From NCBI GenBank assembly GCA_026713105.1, contig JAPOPC010000029.1:1-48381 (forward strand): a stretch of 48,381 nucleotides of DNA, read 5' to 3'. The DNA is from Acidimicrobiaceae bacterium (GTDB taxonomy: Bacteria; Actinomycetota; Acidimicrobiia; Acidimicrobiales; Poriferisodalaceae). The notes below the pieces were generated by a model, which worked only from the letters and a program-made list of their open reading frames with translations, searched no databases and was not told the DNA's origin. Below, piece after piece: positions 34,608 through 43,537 of the stretch. The position numbers were made by a program, and so were the translations under genes. The stretch's first letter is position 1. Every line of letters starts with the position of its first letter.

Positions 34608-36164
34608 TCACGCTTGCGGTGGGGCCGAGGCGTGAACAAGCTTGCCTTCGGTGCGGCAGGTGGTCTCGAGCCCGCTGAGCCAATCCACGTCGGGAACGGG
34701 GCGTGCCGTGACCGGATCGTCCGCGAAGGCGGCTTCGAGCGACGCGGCGATGCCGAGCAGGCGTCGATCGCTGTAACTCGGACCGACAATTTGCAAACCG
34801 AATGGCGTGCCCTGGCCGTCGAGGCCACACGGGAGCGCAGTGGTGGGGTGGCCCACCACGGTGAGCGCGGCTGAGAGCCCGAGCCACGCCATGTAGTTCT
34901 GCACCGTATGACCGTCGATCTCGGCAGGGAACAGCTGATGCCAGTCGAACGGCGGCACGCTGACCCCGGGACAGATGAGCACGTCGAAGGTGTCGAAGAG
35001 TGCATCAGTGGCCCGGAACAGCTCTACCTGGCGCCGCCGCGCCTTGGCGATGTCGAGCACGGTGGTCTTCAACGCCTCGTCGTACGTGGCGCGGATGTTG
35101 GGGTTGAAACCACCGTCAGGGTTGTTGGCGTCACGCCCGGCCGCGTCGGGGCCAAACCTGTGAATGCTCCGGTGATAGTTGGTCGCGAAGATGTCCGACC
35201 GGAGCTGCCAGTCCACATCGAGCGCGTCGCTGAGATCGATGTCGGCCGCTTCGACCGAGCCCACGACCCCCGCAATCCGTTCGACCCGATCGGCAAAGAC
35301 GGTACGAACTGCATCGGACACCAGCAGCCCGCCCAGATCGGCGCTGACACCCACCCGCAGCGACGCCACGTCAGCCGCAGGGAGTTCAGCCAGAGCAGCG
35401 GCGTCCAGCGGGAACGCCATGGGGTCGCGCCGGGCGGCGCGATCGCGTCCTGCGATCACCGACAGCAACAGGGCCGCGTCGGCCACGGTGCGGGCCATCG
35501 GGCCCTGCACGCTGTAGTTCGTGCGGCCGATTGTGCGCTCGTCGTGGGCAACCGTGCCGGGCGTGGAGCGGTGCGCGACCACCCCGCAGTACGAGGCCGG
35601 GATGCGCAGGCTGCCGCCGTGGTCTGACCCCGTGGCAAGCGGCGCCATCCCGCACGCGAGTGCCACCGCGGAGCCGCCGGAGCTGCCCCCGCAGCTCAGC
35701 GACGGATCGAAGGGGTTGCCGGTGGCGCCGAACAGCCGGTTCACGGTGTTGGCGCCGATGCTGAGCTCAGGCGTGTTCGTCTTGCCGATGATGATTGCGC
35801 CGGCGTTGCGGACCCGGGCCACGATGCCGTCGTCTGCCTCTGGCACGTTGTCTGCAAACGGCACCGCGCCATACGTCGTCGTCAGCCCAGCAGTCGCCTG
35901 GATGTCCTTGATGGCCACCGGCAGCCCCGCCAGCGGCCCCAGTTCGCCGCCTTCGGCGCGGGCACTGTCGATCCGCCGGGCCATCACACGCGCGGCGTCG
36001 TCATCGCGGATGACCAGCGCGTTCACCGCCCCGTCGGTGGCGTCCGCCCGCGCCAAGCACGACTCCAGCAGCTCGGTCGCCGATAGCTCGCCGGCCGCCA
36101 TCAGCGCCTGTGCCCGCGTCGCCGTCAGATCACACGGTTCGCCCATTCCCGGAGCGTGGCACAT
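34608..36164 (-). CDS. Amidase signature family hydrolase
   Basis: 518-residue amidase with the Ser-cisSer-Lys triad: Lys86 in LPVAIKDI, the Gly/Ser-rich CGGSSGGSAVALACGM with cis-Ser at about 161, and the nucleophile Ser185 in GSDHGGSLRIPA. An alternative start is the ATG six codons downstream. C-terminal FGLQIVGPSYSDRRLLGIA is typical. Most members hydrolyse aliphatic or aryl amides. With the DMFase-like and hydantoinase A-like genes nearby it suggests amide catabolism, but no operon links them. Specificity for GatA-type tRNA amidation is unlikely since gatBC are absent. Confidence 0.88.
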   Translation of the reverse strand: MCHAPGMGEPCDLTATRAQALMAAGELSATELLESCLARADATDGAVNALVIRDDDAARVMARRIDSARAEGGELGPLAGLPVAIKDIQATAGLTTTYGAVPFADNVPEADDGIVARVRNAGAIIIGKTNTPELSIGANTVNRLFGATGNPFDPSLSCGGSSGGSAVALACGMAPLATGSDHGGSLRIPASYCGVVAHRSTPGTVAHDERTIGRTNYSVQGPMARTVADAALLLSVIAGRDRAARRDPMAFPLDAAALAELPAADVASLRVGVSADLGGLLVSDAVRTVFADRVERIAGVVGSVEAADIDLSDALDVDWQLRSDIFATNYHRSIHRFGPDAAGRDANNPDGGFNPNIRATYDEALKTTVLDIAKARRRQVELFRATDALFDTFDVLICPGVSVPPFDWHQLFPAEIDGHTVQNYMAWLGLSAALTVVGHPTTALPCGLDGQGTPFGLQIVGPSYSDRRLLGIAASLEAAFADDPVTARPVPDVDWLSGLETTCRTEGKLVHASAPPQA

Positions 36165-36290
36165 TGCCGCGCCTCAGGCCATGGCTTCGCACGATGCTTC
36201 CCGCTCAAGCTCCCCATCTTCATGCGATTGGGCTCGCGGGCCGCTCGGGCCCGGCGCTCCGCCTTCGGCCCGTCGGTAGTCTCTGCGGCG

Positions 36291-37916
36291 ATGAGCAGCG
36301 GGAATGGGGCGAGGTCGGACGGTCACGAGGCACAGGCCCACGACGTCGTCGTGGTGGGCGCCGGTTTCGCCGGCATGTACATGCTCCACAAGCTGCGGGA
36401 CCTCGGATTCGACGCTGTGGTGGTCGAACGAGCCGACGACGTCGGCGGCACCTGGTACTGGAACCGGTACCCGGGAGCTCGCTGCGATGTCGAGTCAATG
36501 CAGTACTCCTACTCCTTCGATCCCGAACTCGAACAGGAATGGGAATGGTCCGAGCGCTACTCGGGTCAACCTGAGATTCTCCGCTATGCCAACCACGTCG
36601 CTGACAAGTACGACCTGCGGCGTGACATCCGATTCGAGACCACCGTCACAGCCGTCGACTGGGACGACGACGCCCGCCAGTGGCACCTGCAGACCGACCG
36701 CGGCCCCTACCGGGCGCGCTTCGTGGTGATGGCCACCGGCTGTCTGTCCACCGCGAATGTCCCCCAATTCGAGGGGGCCGAGACGTTCGAAGGGCCGACG
36801 TACCACACCGGCCGCTGGCCGCATGAGGGTGTCGACTTCGACGGAAAGTCGGTCGCGGTGATCGGCACGGGATCGTCGGCCGTCCAGGCCATTCCGGTCA
36901 TCGCGGCGGAATGCCGGGAGCTGACGGTCTTCCAGCGCACGCCGAACTATTCGGTGCCAGCGCGCAACCAGCCGCTCGACCCCATCGAGAAAGCTGACTG
37001 GAAGGCCAACTACCGCGAACTGCGCGCACGAATGGTCACCGAGCCCGCTGCGATGGTGCTGCGGCTGCCAGGCAGCGAAGACCTCGCCAAAGAGGCCAGC
37101 GACGACGAGTTCGCCCGGCGCATGGAGCAACGCTGGGCGGTGGGCGGCTTTACCTTCTACCGGGCCTACGGCGACATCGCTCTCGACGCCGAATCGAACG
37201 ACCGGGTGGCCGAGTTCGTTCGCCGCAAGATCGCTGAGGTCGTCCACGATCCCGAAGTGGCGGCCAAGCTCACCCCTCACAACACGATCGCCTGCAAACG
37301 CCCCTGCCTCGACACGCACTACTACGAGACGTTCAACGAGCCCCATGTGAATCTGGTCGATGTGTCCGCGACGCCGATCGAGCGCATCTCGCCCGCTGGC
37401 GTCGTTGTCGACGGCACCGAATACCCGGTCGACGCAATCGTGTACGCGACCGGATTCGACGCGATGACCGGGACGCTGCTGCGCATGAACATCACCGGCC
37501 GTGGCGGCGTACGGCTGGCCGACCATTGGGACGCCGGTCCACGCACCTACCTGGGACTCGGCGTGGCGGGGTTCCCGAACATGTTCACCGTGTCGGGACC
37601 GGGCAGCCCGTCGGTGCTGACCAACATGATCCCGTCGATCGAGCAGCACGTCGACTGGATCGCCCGCTGCCTCGTGGATCTGCGCGAGCGCAGCACCACC
37701 GTCATCGAGGCCGAGCCCGACGCCGAGGCCTACTGGGTGGACCACGTCAATGCTGTGGCCGACCTGACGCTGTACCCGACCTGCAACTCGTGGTACTTGG
37801 GGGCAAACATTCCCGGCAAGACCCGGGTGTTCATGCCGCTGCCCGGCTTCCCGCCTTACGTTGAGATCTGCGAGGACGTGGCGTCCGACAATTACCGCGG
37901 CTTCGCCCTCGCCTGA
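36291..37916 (+). CDS. Baeyer-Villiger-type flavin monooxygenase (cyclohexanone monooxygenase-like)
   Basis: FAD/NADPH enzyme inserting oxygen next to a ketone. The frame is open upstream, but ATG 36291 yields 541 residues, the usual length. FAD Rossmann motif GAGFAG at 23-28, then VGGTWYWNRYPGARCDVES, typical of BVMOs; the BVMO fingerprint FxGxxxHxxxWP is present as FEGPTYHTGRWP (166-177); the second Rossmann motif is VAVIGTGSSAVQ. DAIVYATGFDAMTG and FPNMFTVSGPGSPS match the family C-terminus. Substrate unknown. Followed 27 bases later by an acyl-CoA dehydrogenase. Confidence 0.9.
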   Translation: MSSGNGARSDGHEAQAHDVVVVGAGFAGMYMLHKLRDLGFDAVVVERADDVGGTWYWNRYPGARCDVESMQYSYSFDPELEQEWEWSERYSGQPEILRYANHVADKYDLRRDIRFETTVTAVDWDDDARQWHLQTDRGPYRARFVVMATGCLSTANVPQFEGAETFEGPTYHTGRWPHEGVDFDGKSVAVIGTGSSAVQAIPVIAAECRELTVFQRTPNYSVPARNQPLDPIEKADWKANYRELRARMVTEPAAMVLRLPGSEDLAKEASDDEFARRMEQRWAVGGFTFYRAYGDIALDAESNDRVAEFVRRKIAEVVHDPEVAAKLTPHNTIACKRPCLDTHYYETFNEPHVNLVDVSATPIERISPAGVVVDGTEYPVDAIVYATGFDAMTGTLLRMNITGRGGVRLADHWDAGPRTYLGLGVAGFPNMFTVSGPGSPSVLTNMIPSIEQHVDWIARCLVDLRERSTTVIEAEPDAEAYWVDHVNAVADLTLYPTCNSWYLGANIPGKTRVFMPLPGFPPYVEICEDVASDNYRGFALA

Positions 37917-37943
37917 TCGTCGCCTATCCCGAAGAGGCCGCTG

Positions 37944-39095
37944 ATGAGATTCACGCCGACCGAACTGACTGGCCCCGAGCTCGAGCTACAAGCGGAGGTA
38001 CGCGAGTTCCTGGCAGCCGAGTTGCCGCCCGGCAGCCACGAGCCGTGCTTGGGCATGGCTGCGGATCACGATCGGGAGTTCTCGGCCAAGATGGCCGCCC
38101 GAGGCTGGGTGGGCATGGCACTGCCGTCACGCTGGGGAGGCTCAGACCGCACAGCCGTGCAACGCTTCATCGTGGTGGAGGAGATGCTGCGCTGGGGCGC
38201 TCCGGTCGGACATCACTGGGTGGCCGATCGCCAGACCGGCAACGTGATCTTGAAGTTCGGCACCGATGAGCAGCGCGAGCGATTCCTGGCGCCGATCTGC
38301 CGGGGCGAGCTGGGCTTCTCGATCGGCATGAGCGAGCCCGACAGCGGTTCGGACCTGGCCTCGGTGTCGACCCGAGCCGAGCGGGCCGATGACGGCTGGA
38401 TCGTCAACGGCACCAAGATCTGGACGTCGAACGCGCACATGAATGACTGGTTCATCTGCCTGCTGCGAACCGCGCCCATGGAGGACGGCAACAAGCACGC
38501 CGGGTTGTCGCAGTTCCTGATCGACCTGAGCTCTCCGGGACTTGAGATCAGCCCGATCCCGTTCCTCGACGGCAGCCATCACTTCAACGAGGTGACCTTC
38601 CACGACGTGTTCGTGCCCGACACCAACGTGGTGGGCCAGCCGGGGATGGGCTGGCACCAGAACACCACCGAGATGGCATATGAGCGCGGCGGGCCCGACC
38701 GCTGGCTGTCGCCGTTTTCGACGGTCGAGCAGTTGCTGCGCGAGGCCGCCGGCACCCCGATGCAAGACACGGTGTCGGACCTGTTCGGCGAGCTGGCAGC
38801 TCGCTGGTGGGGCATCAGGAACCTGTCGCTGTCGGTGGCGCGGCTGATCGACGAGGGGGAAGCGCCTTCGGTGGAGTCGGCACTGGTCAAGGAGATGGGC
38901 ACCCGCTATGAGCAGGAGGTCGTCGAGAAGCTGGTGCAGCTCATCGACGAGGAATACTCGCCCGAGTCGGAGTCATTGTTCGAGCGGTTGCTGGCCCAGT
39001 GCGTGGTGACCTTCCCCGGCAACACGATCCGGGGCGGCACCATTGAGATCCTGCGCTCAGTGGCCTCCAAGGGCCTCCAGGGGCTGCCGGTATGA
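37944..39095 (+). CDS. Acyl-CoA dehydrogenase
   Basis: FAD enzyme introducing an alpha,beta double bond into an acyl-CoA. 383 residues. The family body is clear: FSIGMSEPDSGSDLASVSTRAERADDGWIVNGTKIWTSNAH for the FAD/substrate region, HFNEVTFHDVFVPDTNVVG, GPDRWLSPFSTVE, and the C-terminal PGNTIRGGTIEILRSVASKGLQGLP. The likely base Glu is in the GGTIEI segment region. The stop sits inside a 19-bp direct repeat. Paired with a second ACAD downstream, as in heterodimeric steroid/side-chain ACADs of actinobacteria (inferred from pairing only). Confidence 0.9.
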   Translation: MRFTPTELTGPELELQAEVREFLAAELPPGSHEPCLGMAADHDREFSAKMAARGWVGMALPSRWGGSDRTAVQRFIVVEEMLRWGAPVGHHWVADRQTGNVILKFGTDEQRERFLAPICRGELGFSIGMSEPDSGSDLASVSTRAERADDGWIVNGTKIWTSNAHMNDWFICLLRTAPMEDGNKHAGLSQFLIDLSSPGLEISPIPFLDGSHHFNEVTFHDVFVPDTNVVGQPGMGWHQNTTEMAYERGGPDRWLSPFSTVEQLLREAAGTPMQDTVSDLFGELAARWWGIRNLSLSVARLIDEGEAPSVESALVKEMGTRYEQEVVEKLVQLIDEEYSPESESLFERLLAQCVVTFPGNTIRGGTIEILRSVASKGLQGLPV

Positions 39096-39135
39096 CGGCG
39101 GCCCCATCGACACAGACTGCCGGTATGACGGCGGC
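39084..39135. repeat. 19-bp direct repeat at the acyl-CoA dehydrogenase stop
   Basis: CTGCCGGTATGACGGCGGC occurs at 39084-39102 and again at 39117-39135, 33 bases apart. The first copy contains the TGA stop (39093-39095) and an overlapping ATGA. The downstream gene's ATG at 39226 is also followed by ACGGC, a shorter third match. Confidence 0.8.
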
Positions 39136-39225
39136 GTCGAAGTCGCAGCCATGCGGCACCGTGCGCGAGCCACGCATCTGGCTTGCTTGCGTAGCCGTCA
39201 CCCCGACTGTCGGCAGCGTGTCGCA

Positions 39226-40347
39226 ATGACGGCACGAGCAGCACCCGAGTCGGTCGTGGTCGACGAGCTGATCACCGAGACGGCGGACCGGCTGTTCAGC
39301 GAGCTGTGCACGCATGAAGCAGTGCAGGCCGCTGAGAATGTCGGCGCCGCACCAGACATCTGGGATGCGTTCTGCGAGACCGGTTTCGATCTGATCGCGG
39401 TGCCGGAGGCCTCTGGCGGATCGGGCGGCACACTGGCTGAGGCCATCGAGGTGCTGCGGTTGGTCGGCTACCACTCAGCGCCGATCCCCGCCGCTGAGAA
39501 CGGCATCCTCGGCGGGTGGCTGTTGGCCGAAGCCGGCATCGAACGCCCCGACGGTCTGGTGACCGTCGTCCCGCCTCGGGCCGGTGCTGACGGCTGGTCG
39601 GGCGGCGGCGCGTGCTCAGCGGAGTTGGCCGGGGAGGGCAGTGCCGCGTTGACGGGCGAGGCGCACCGGGTCCCGTGGGCCCGCAGCGCAGAGATGATCG
39701 TCTGCGTCTGCGAATGCGACGGCCAGACGACCGTGATCGCAGTGCCGACATCGGAGTGTGAGGTCTCGCCGCTGCCGAACATGGCCGGCGAGCCCCGCGA
39801 CACGGTCCGTTTCGACGGCGCAACGGGTCAGGCAGCGCCTGCGCCCAACGGCGTCGACGCGGCTGCACTGGCTGAGCGCGGCGCCCTGTCGAGGGTTGCC
39901 CTGATGGCCGGTGCTATCGAGAAACTGTGCCAGCTCACCGTCAGCTACACCAACGAACGGGTCCAATTCGGCCGACCGGTGGCGCGCTTCCAAGCCGTGC
40001 AGCAGCATCTGGTGTGGGCCGCGCAAGATGCGGCTCTGGTCCGCATGTCCGCCGAGGTTGCTGCCCGTGAAGCCACCCGCGGCGACGCTCCCTTCGAGAT
40101 CGCTGCAGCCAAGCTCATCGCCAATCAGGCGGCCGCCCGAGCCACGAAGGCCTGCCACCAGGCGCACGGCGCCATGGGCATGACCCAGGAGTACCCGCTG
40201 CATCACTTCAGTCGCCGGCTGTGGAGCTGGCGCAAGGAATACGGCTCAGACGCCCACTGGTCAGCGGTGCTCGGCGACATGGCCACCGGCGTAGGCGCCG
40301 ACAGCCTCTACCCCCTCATCACCTCCGGCACCGCCGCCCTACAGTGA
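39226..40347 (+). CDS. Acyl-CoA dehydrogenase, second member of pair
   Basis: 373 residues from ATG 39226 (upstream codons in the open frame lack family similarity). It resembles the short, divergent ACAD subunits of FadE pairs: N-terminal helical part, a degraded FAD middle domain, then SRVALMAGAIEKLCQLTVSYTNERVQFGRPVARFQAVQQHLVWAAQDAALVRMS and KACHQAHGAMGMTQEYPLHHFSRRLWSWRKEYGS, typical of the C-terminal helical domain. It likely forms a complex with the ACAD just upstream. Its last 350 bases recur, frameshifted, at 42984-43334. Confidence 0.85.
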   Translation: MTARAAPESVVVDELITETADRLFSELCTHEAVQAAENVGAAPDIWDAFCETGFDLIAVPEASGGSGGTLAEAIEVLRLVGYHSAPIPAAENGILGGWLLAEAGIERPDGLVTVVPPRAGADGWSGGGACSAELAGEGSAALTGEAHRVPWARSAEMIVCVCECDGQTTVIAVPTSECEVSPLPNMAGEPRDTVRFDGATGQAAPAPNGVDAAALAERGALSRVALMAGAIEKLCQLTVSYTNERVQFGRPVARFQAVQQHLVWAAQDAALVRMSAEVAAREATRGDAPFEIAAAKLIANQAAARATKACHQAHGAMGMTQEYPLHHFSRRLWSWRKEYGSDAHWSAVLGDMATGVGADSLYPLITSGTAALQ

Positions 40348-40377
40348 CTGGTGGCAGGTGCCGGTAGGGAGGTGGTT

Positions 40378-40602
40378 GTGTCGCCGACGAATTCCGAGAT
40401 CATCTTCGAGGTCAGTGATGACAAAGTCGATGGCGGATACTCCGCCAGCGCACTTGGGTACGGCATTCACACCCAGGCGGAGACGATCGAGGAAATGCGC
40501 GACAACATCCGCGAAGCGGTCGAATGCTACTTCGACGACGCGTCGACCCGTCCGAGCGTCGTTCGGTTGCACTTCGTCAGAGACGAAGTCCTGGCACTGT
40601 GA
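40378..40602 (+). CDS. HicB-like small protein, orphan
   Basis: 74 residues from GTG 40378, which has AGGGAGG five bases upstream; earlier in-frame GTGs at 40351 and 40372 are possible. The protein (EIIFEVSDDKVDGGYSASALG, then CYFDDASTRPSVVRLHFVRDEVLAL) matches the HicB-type partial RNase H fold often annotated as 2-oxoisovalerate dehydrogenase E1-like. HicB proteins are antitoxins to HicA mRNA interferases and repress their own operon. The stop is GTGA, where a hicA start would sit, but that frame ends after five codons. So it is an antitoxin-like gene without its toxin. Confidence 0.75.
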   Translation: MSPTNSEIIFEVSDDKVDGGYSASALGYGIHTQAETIEEMRDNIREAVECYFDDASTRPSVVRLHFVRDEVLAL

Positions 40603-40616
40603 AGCTGCCCCGCTGA
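40599..40616 (+). pseudogene. Five-codon hicA-like stub
   Basis: GTG at 40599 overlaps the hicB-like stop and reads Met-Lys-Leu-Pro-Arg before TGA. HicA partners of this HicB subgroup typically begin MKLPR, so this looks like the leftover start of a lost toxin gene. The following about 80 bases show no HicA-like sequence in any frame. Short length makes this tentative. Confidence 0.35.
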
Positions 40617-40698
40617 ATGGGATCCTTGAACCCGGTGCCGGTGGCGAAGGTCCACGCCAACTGGGCTAACGGGTGCGCGTCAGTGTCGCGGTTGGCTG

Positions 40699-42582
40699 TC
40701 ACCATCCAATGCGGCTCTCAACGCGAAACGAAGCCCACGAGTCTGTTAGCGGGTCGTATATCGCTCCGTCAGAGAGCGCGAGGCTGTTGCCATCACAGCT
40801 CGGCGTCCCTCCAAAAATGACGATGTGACTGCCGGTCCAAGTAATGGAGTGGCCACAGCGCGGACCCAACGGCGAGGGCGACATCGGTTGCCATTGATCA
40901 GCTGCTACGTGATAAAGGTATCCGTGCCGGACCGAAACGTGTCCTTCACAGCCAAGATGAGCTGTAGATGACTTGCCGCCCCACAGCACGACGTGAGTGC
41001 CGGTCCATGCCAGCGTCTGATTTATCGGATAATCTGCTGGCATCGGACTGCTCTTGCGCCAAGAGTCCTGCTTTGGATCATAGAATAGCAGCACAGACGA
41101 CTCCGCATCCTCAATGTCTCCGGATTCAGTCATAGCGTAGGCGGTCCTGTGATCACGACACGGTTCGGCAGAGGTCGTGGCCGCATAATCACCAAGTGCC
41201 GTATAGAAATACACCAATTCACTGCCTGTCCATAACAGCTGCTGGAATTCGTCACGACCAGCCACCGGAGACGAGGACTGTAGATCCACATGCAGCCCAG
41301 CACTATGGGGGTATCCGTCGTTTGTGCGGCCCTCGGTACTTACTGGTAGCGGAATCACCTTCCATTCTCTTAGGGCCAAATCGTAGGCGACGATCTCCCC
41401 CCGTGATGGCAAGATGTCTCGTTCTACGCCAACAAAATAAGCAACATCATCACCCACCACACCGCGCAACTGTTCTATTGGCCCGATGGGCAAATCATCA
41501 ATCCGCTGCCATCGATCGATATCATTCCCGTATAACCACGCCGCTTGGGATGGTTCGAAGGGTCCACCGCCGGCCATCAACAATTCGTGACCGGTCCACA
41601 CTACTCCACCTACCGCTTGATCTGGTCCGGGGAACGCACCCGAACGTTCCCACCGGCCGACCGTAGCATCGTAGGTCAGCACCGCGATACTGGATTCGAT
41701 AGCCGCAACTACCATCACGTTTTCACCTGACCACAACGCCTGCATTTCCGGAAGGTCGTTTTCATTGTTGTCAATGAGCCATGGAATGCTCGCAATTTGA
41801 ACCACGCCTGAACCCAATGGACTTTGACTTCCAAACATGATTGGTGCAATCGTTCCGGTCGGCTGGCGCGTGGCAATATCGTCAGCGCCAATCGTGTTGA
41901 ACTGTTGTCCTCCAAATATGAGCAAACCCGCATCGGTCCAAGCAGCAATGTGTCCCGTGCGTGCTTGCTCTTGATGATGATATCCATAAACAGTCATTGA
42001 GCAATCACCGGTCATGCCAACTGCAATTGAGATTGGCTGCAGTTGGTCCGAGTCGCCGTGGTGGGTCGCCAAGATCAATATATCTTGGTCGCGTCCGACT
42101 TCGTTGATGGCTATAGACTCGCCGAGGGCGCGTAGCTCGCTCATCCAAGCTTCGATTGACGAGAACGGTTCTTGGTCATACTCAGGCGGATGCGCGTCGA
42201 ATACGCGACGTTGGCCAAGCAGTTGCACAATTTCCTCTGCATCATCGACCCGAAATGCATCATCCAATCGCCGTGCCAGGACTTGATAGGGTCCCAACAT
42301 ACTTCCAAACTGAAGTTCATTATGCCACTCATGGTCGAGAACAGTCGGATCGTAGGACGCATATACAACTGATCTAGAAATTTCGCATCCGGTCGGACTT
42401 CGTGTATTCATCCCAGACGTCACGCCCGAAGAAGCTACTGAAGGACGTTGGCCATCTTCGACTGACCGAGACCGTGACGACATCATTAGATACCCGACCA
42501 AGACCACGATGCCGAGAACGACTGCAGACGCTATGCAAGTAGCACGCTGCCGTTGGCTAATTGACTGAAGTGTCCGCATCAT
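40699..42582 (-). CDS. Membrane-anchored kelch-type beta-propeller protein
   Basis: 627 residues with an N-terminal membrane anchor or uncleaved signal (about 15-33, CIASAVVLGIVVLVGYLMM) and an extracytoplasmic body. From about residue 300 on there are kelch-like repeats: WTGHELLMAGGGPFEPSQAAWLY, LWTGSELVYFY, WTGTHVVLWGGKS with a YHVAADQWQPM partner, and WTGSHIVIFGGTP with YDPLTDSWASF. The gene is visibly richer in A/T than its neighbours and uses AT-ending codons more often, suggesting recent transfer. No enzymatic motif. Function unknown, probably surface recognition or adhesion. Confidence 0.8.
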   Translation of the reverse strand: MMRTLQSISQRQRATCIASAVVLGIVVLVGYLMMSSRSRSVEDGQRPSVASSGVTSGMNTRSPTGCEISRSVVYASYDPTVLDHEWHNELQFGSMLGPYQVLARRLDDAFRVDDAEEIVQLLGQRRVFDAHPPEYDQEPFSSIEAWMSELRALGESIAINEVGRDQDILILATHHGDSDQLQPISIAVGMTGDCSMTVYGYHHQEQARTGHIAAWTDAGLLIFGGQQFNTIGADDIATRQPTGTIAPIMFGSQSPLGSGVVQIASIPWLIDNNENDLPEMQALWSGENVMVVAAIESSIAVLTYDATVGRWERSGAFPGPDQAVGGVVWTGHELLMAGGGPFEPSQAAWLYGNDIDRWQRIDDLPIGPIEQLRGVVGDDVAYFVGVERDILPSRGEIVAYDLALREWKVIPLPVSTEGRTNDGYPHSAGLHVDLQSSSPVAGRDEFQQLLWTGSELVYFYTALGDYAATTSAEPCRDHRTAYAMTESGDIEDAESSVLLFYDPKQDSWRKSSPMPADYPINQTLAWTGTHVVLWGGKSSTAHLGCEGHVSVRHGYLYHVAADQWQPMSPSPLGPRCGHSITWTGSHIVIFGGTPSCDGNSLALSDGAIYDPLTDSWASFRVESRIGW

Positions 42583-42606
42583 AACTGTTAGCCGGATTCA
42601 GCGTCT

Positions 42607-42870
42607 CTAGATAGGTGAGAGACGCCTCGCTAGGCGCCAATCCATTCCTATGAAGATTGAAGCAATATCGGCCTGCGTGTCCATGTCGTGCCGTAGAATT
42701 GCCAAGCACGTCTCACGGTCGGATGTACGCACGGCAATCGTTTCGTTGTCAACCGCGGTGAAGGTGGCCCCGAACGATCCGATGCTAGGCGCAGATTCTC
42801 TTGTCAACGGCCGATCTGTATGTAGATAACATTCCGAACCTGCAAGAGTTACGTGCCGAATCGAGTACAT
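42607..42870 (-). CDS. Small hypothetical protein in AT-rich insert
   Basis: 87 residues, ending 24 bases upstream of the kelch-type gene on the same strand, so possibly co-transcribed with it. It has no membrane segment or signal peptide and no family was recognised. The composition resembles that of the kelch gene. One Cys pair (Cys14, Cys55) and a basic C-terminus (MDWRLARRLSPI) are the only visible features. No clear ribosome site precedes the ATG. Confidence 0.45.
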   Translation of the reverse strand: MYSIRHVTLAGSECYLHTDRPLTRESAPSIGSFGATFTAVDNETIAVRTSDRETCLAILRHDMDTQADIASIFIGMDWRLARRLSPI

Positions 42871-42983
42871 CTGAGGCCTACATTGTCCTGATTGCAGCCT
42901 CCGCTGCCTTAACCTGAAATCTCTCGCGCTGCCGTAAGACAGTGCCTAGCACAGCTGCAACGCAGGCCGTGACACTCAGGGAA

Positions 42984-43334
42984 TGCAGCAGCACTTGGTC
43001 CGGGCCGCGCAGGACGCAGCGCTGGTCCGCATGGATGCTGAGATCGCTGCCCGGGGGGCCACCCGCGCAGACGCGCCCTTCGAGATCGCCACGGCCAAGC
43101 CCATCGCCAACCAGGCAGCCGCCCGGGCCACGAAGGCCTGCCACCAGGCGCACGGCGCCATGGGCATGACCCAGGAGTACCCGCTGCATCATTTTTGGCC
43201 GGCGGCTGTGGAGCTGGCGCAAGGAATACGGATCAGACGCCCACTGGTCAGCGGTCCTCGGCGACATGGCCACCGGCGTAGGCGCCGACAGCCTCTACCC
43301 CCTCATCACCTCCGGCACCGCCGCCCTCGCCTGA
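42984..43334 (+). pseudogene. 3' fragment of an acyl-CoA dehydrogenase gene
   Basis: Matches 39998-40347, the last 350 bases of the acyl-CoA dehydrogenase at 39226. The first about 140 bases differ at many positions, but from GCCACGAAGGCC onward the copies are nearly identical. A 1-base insertion near 43182-43200 (CATCATTTTTGGCC against CATCACTTCAGTCG) shifts the frame. No start or 5' part of the gene is present. Together with the intact gene it flanks the AT-rich insert as a direct repeat. Confidence 0.85.
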
Positions 43335-43509
43335 TGGTGGTGCGTCATGGCAGATTGCTCTTCTGGTGAGCGCTGTCGATCAACGTTCCTTGACCGTACG
43401 CCCTCGCATCATCCGGCTGGCAGAACCACTACGCATACGTCCAGGCTCAGATGGTCTCTACTAGAACAGGCTGTAATCGATTTGTAACAGTCAGACATGC
43501 ATCTCGGGG

Positions 43510-43537
43510 TTGCCTCGCAACAGATGTTCGTTAGAAT
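43510..43537 (+). promoter_or_regulatory. Promoter of DUF222-HNH gene
   Basis: TTGCCT at 43510-43515 and TAGAAT at 43532-43537 are separated by 16 bases, a good sigma-A/RpoD-type match. The expected transcript start, about 7 bases on, coincides with the ATG at 43544, implying a leaderless message. Confidence 0.55.

Noticed and set aside
42878..43273. Minus-strand frame across the ACAD fragment
   Set aside because: It is the antisense of the acyl-CoA dehydrogenase copy; the same shadow exists opposite the intact gene at 39616-40206.
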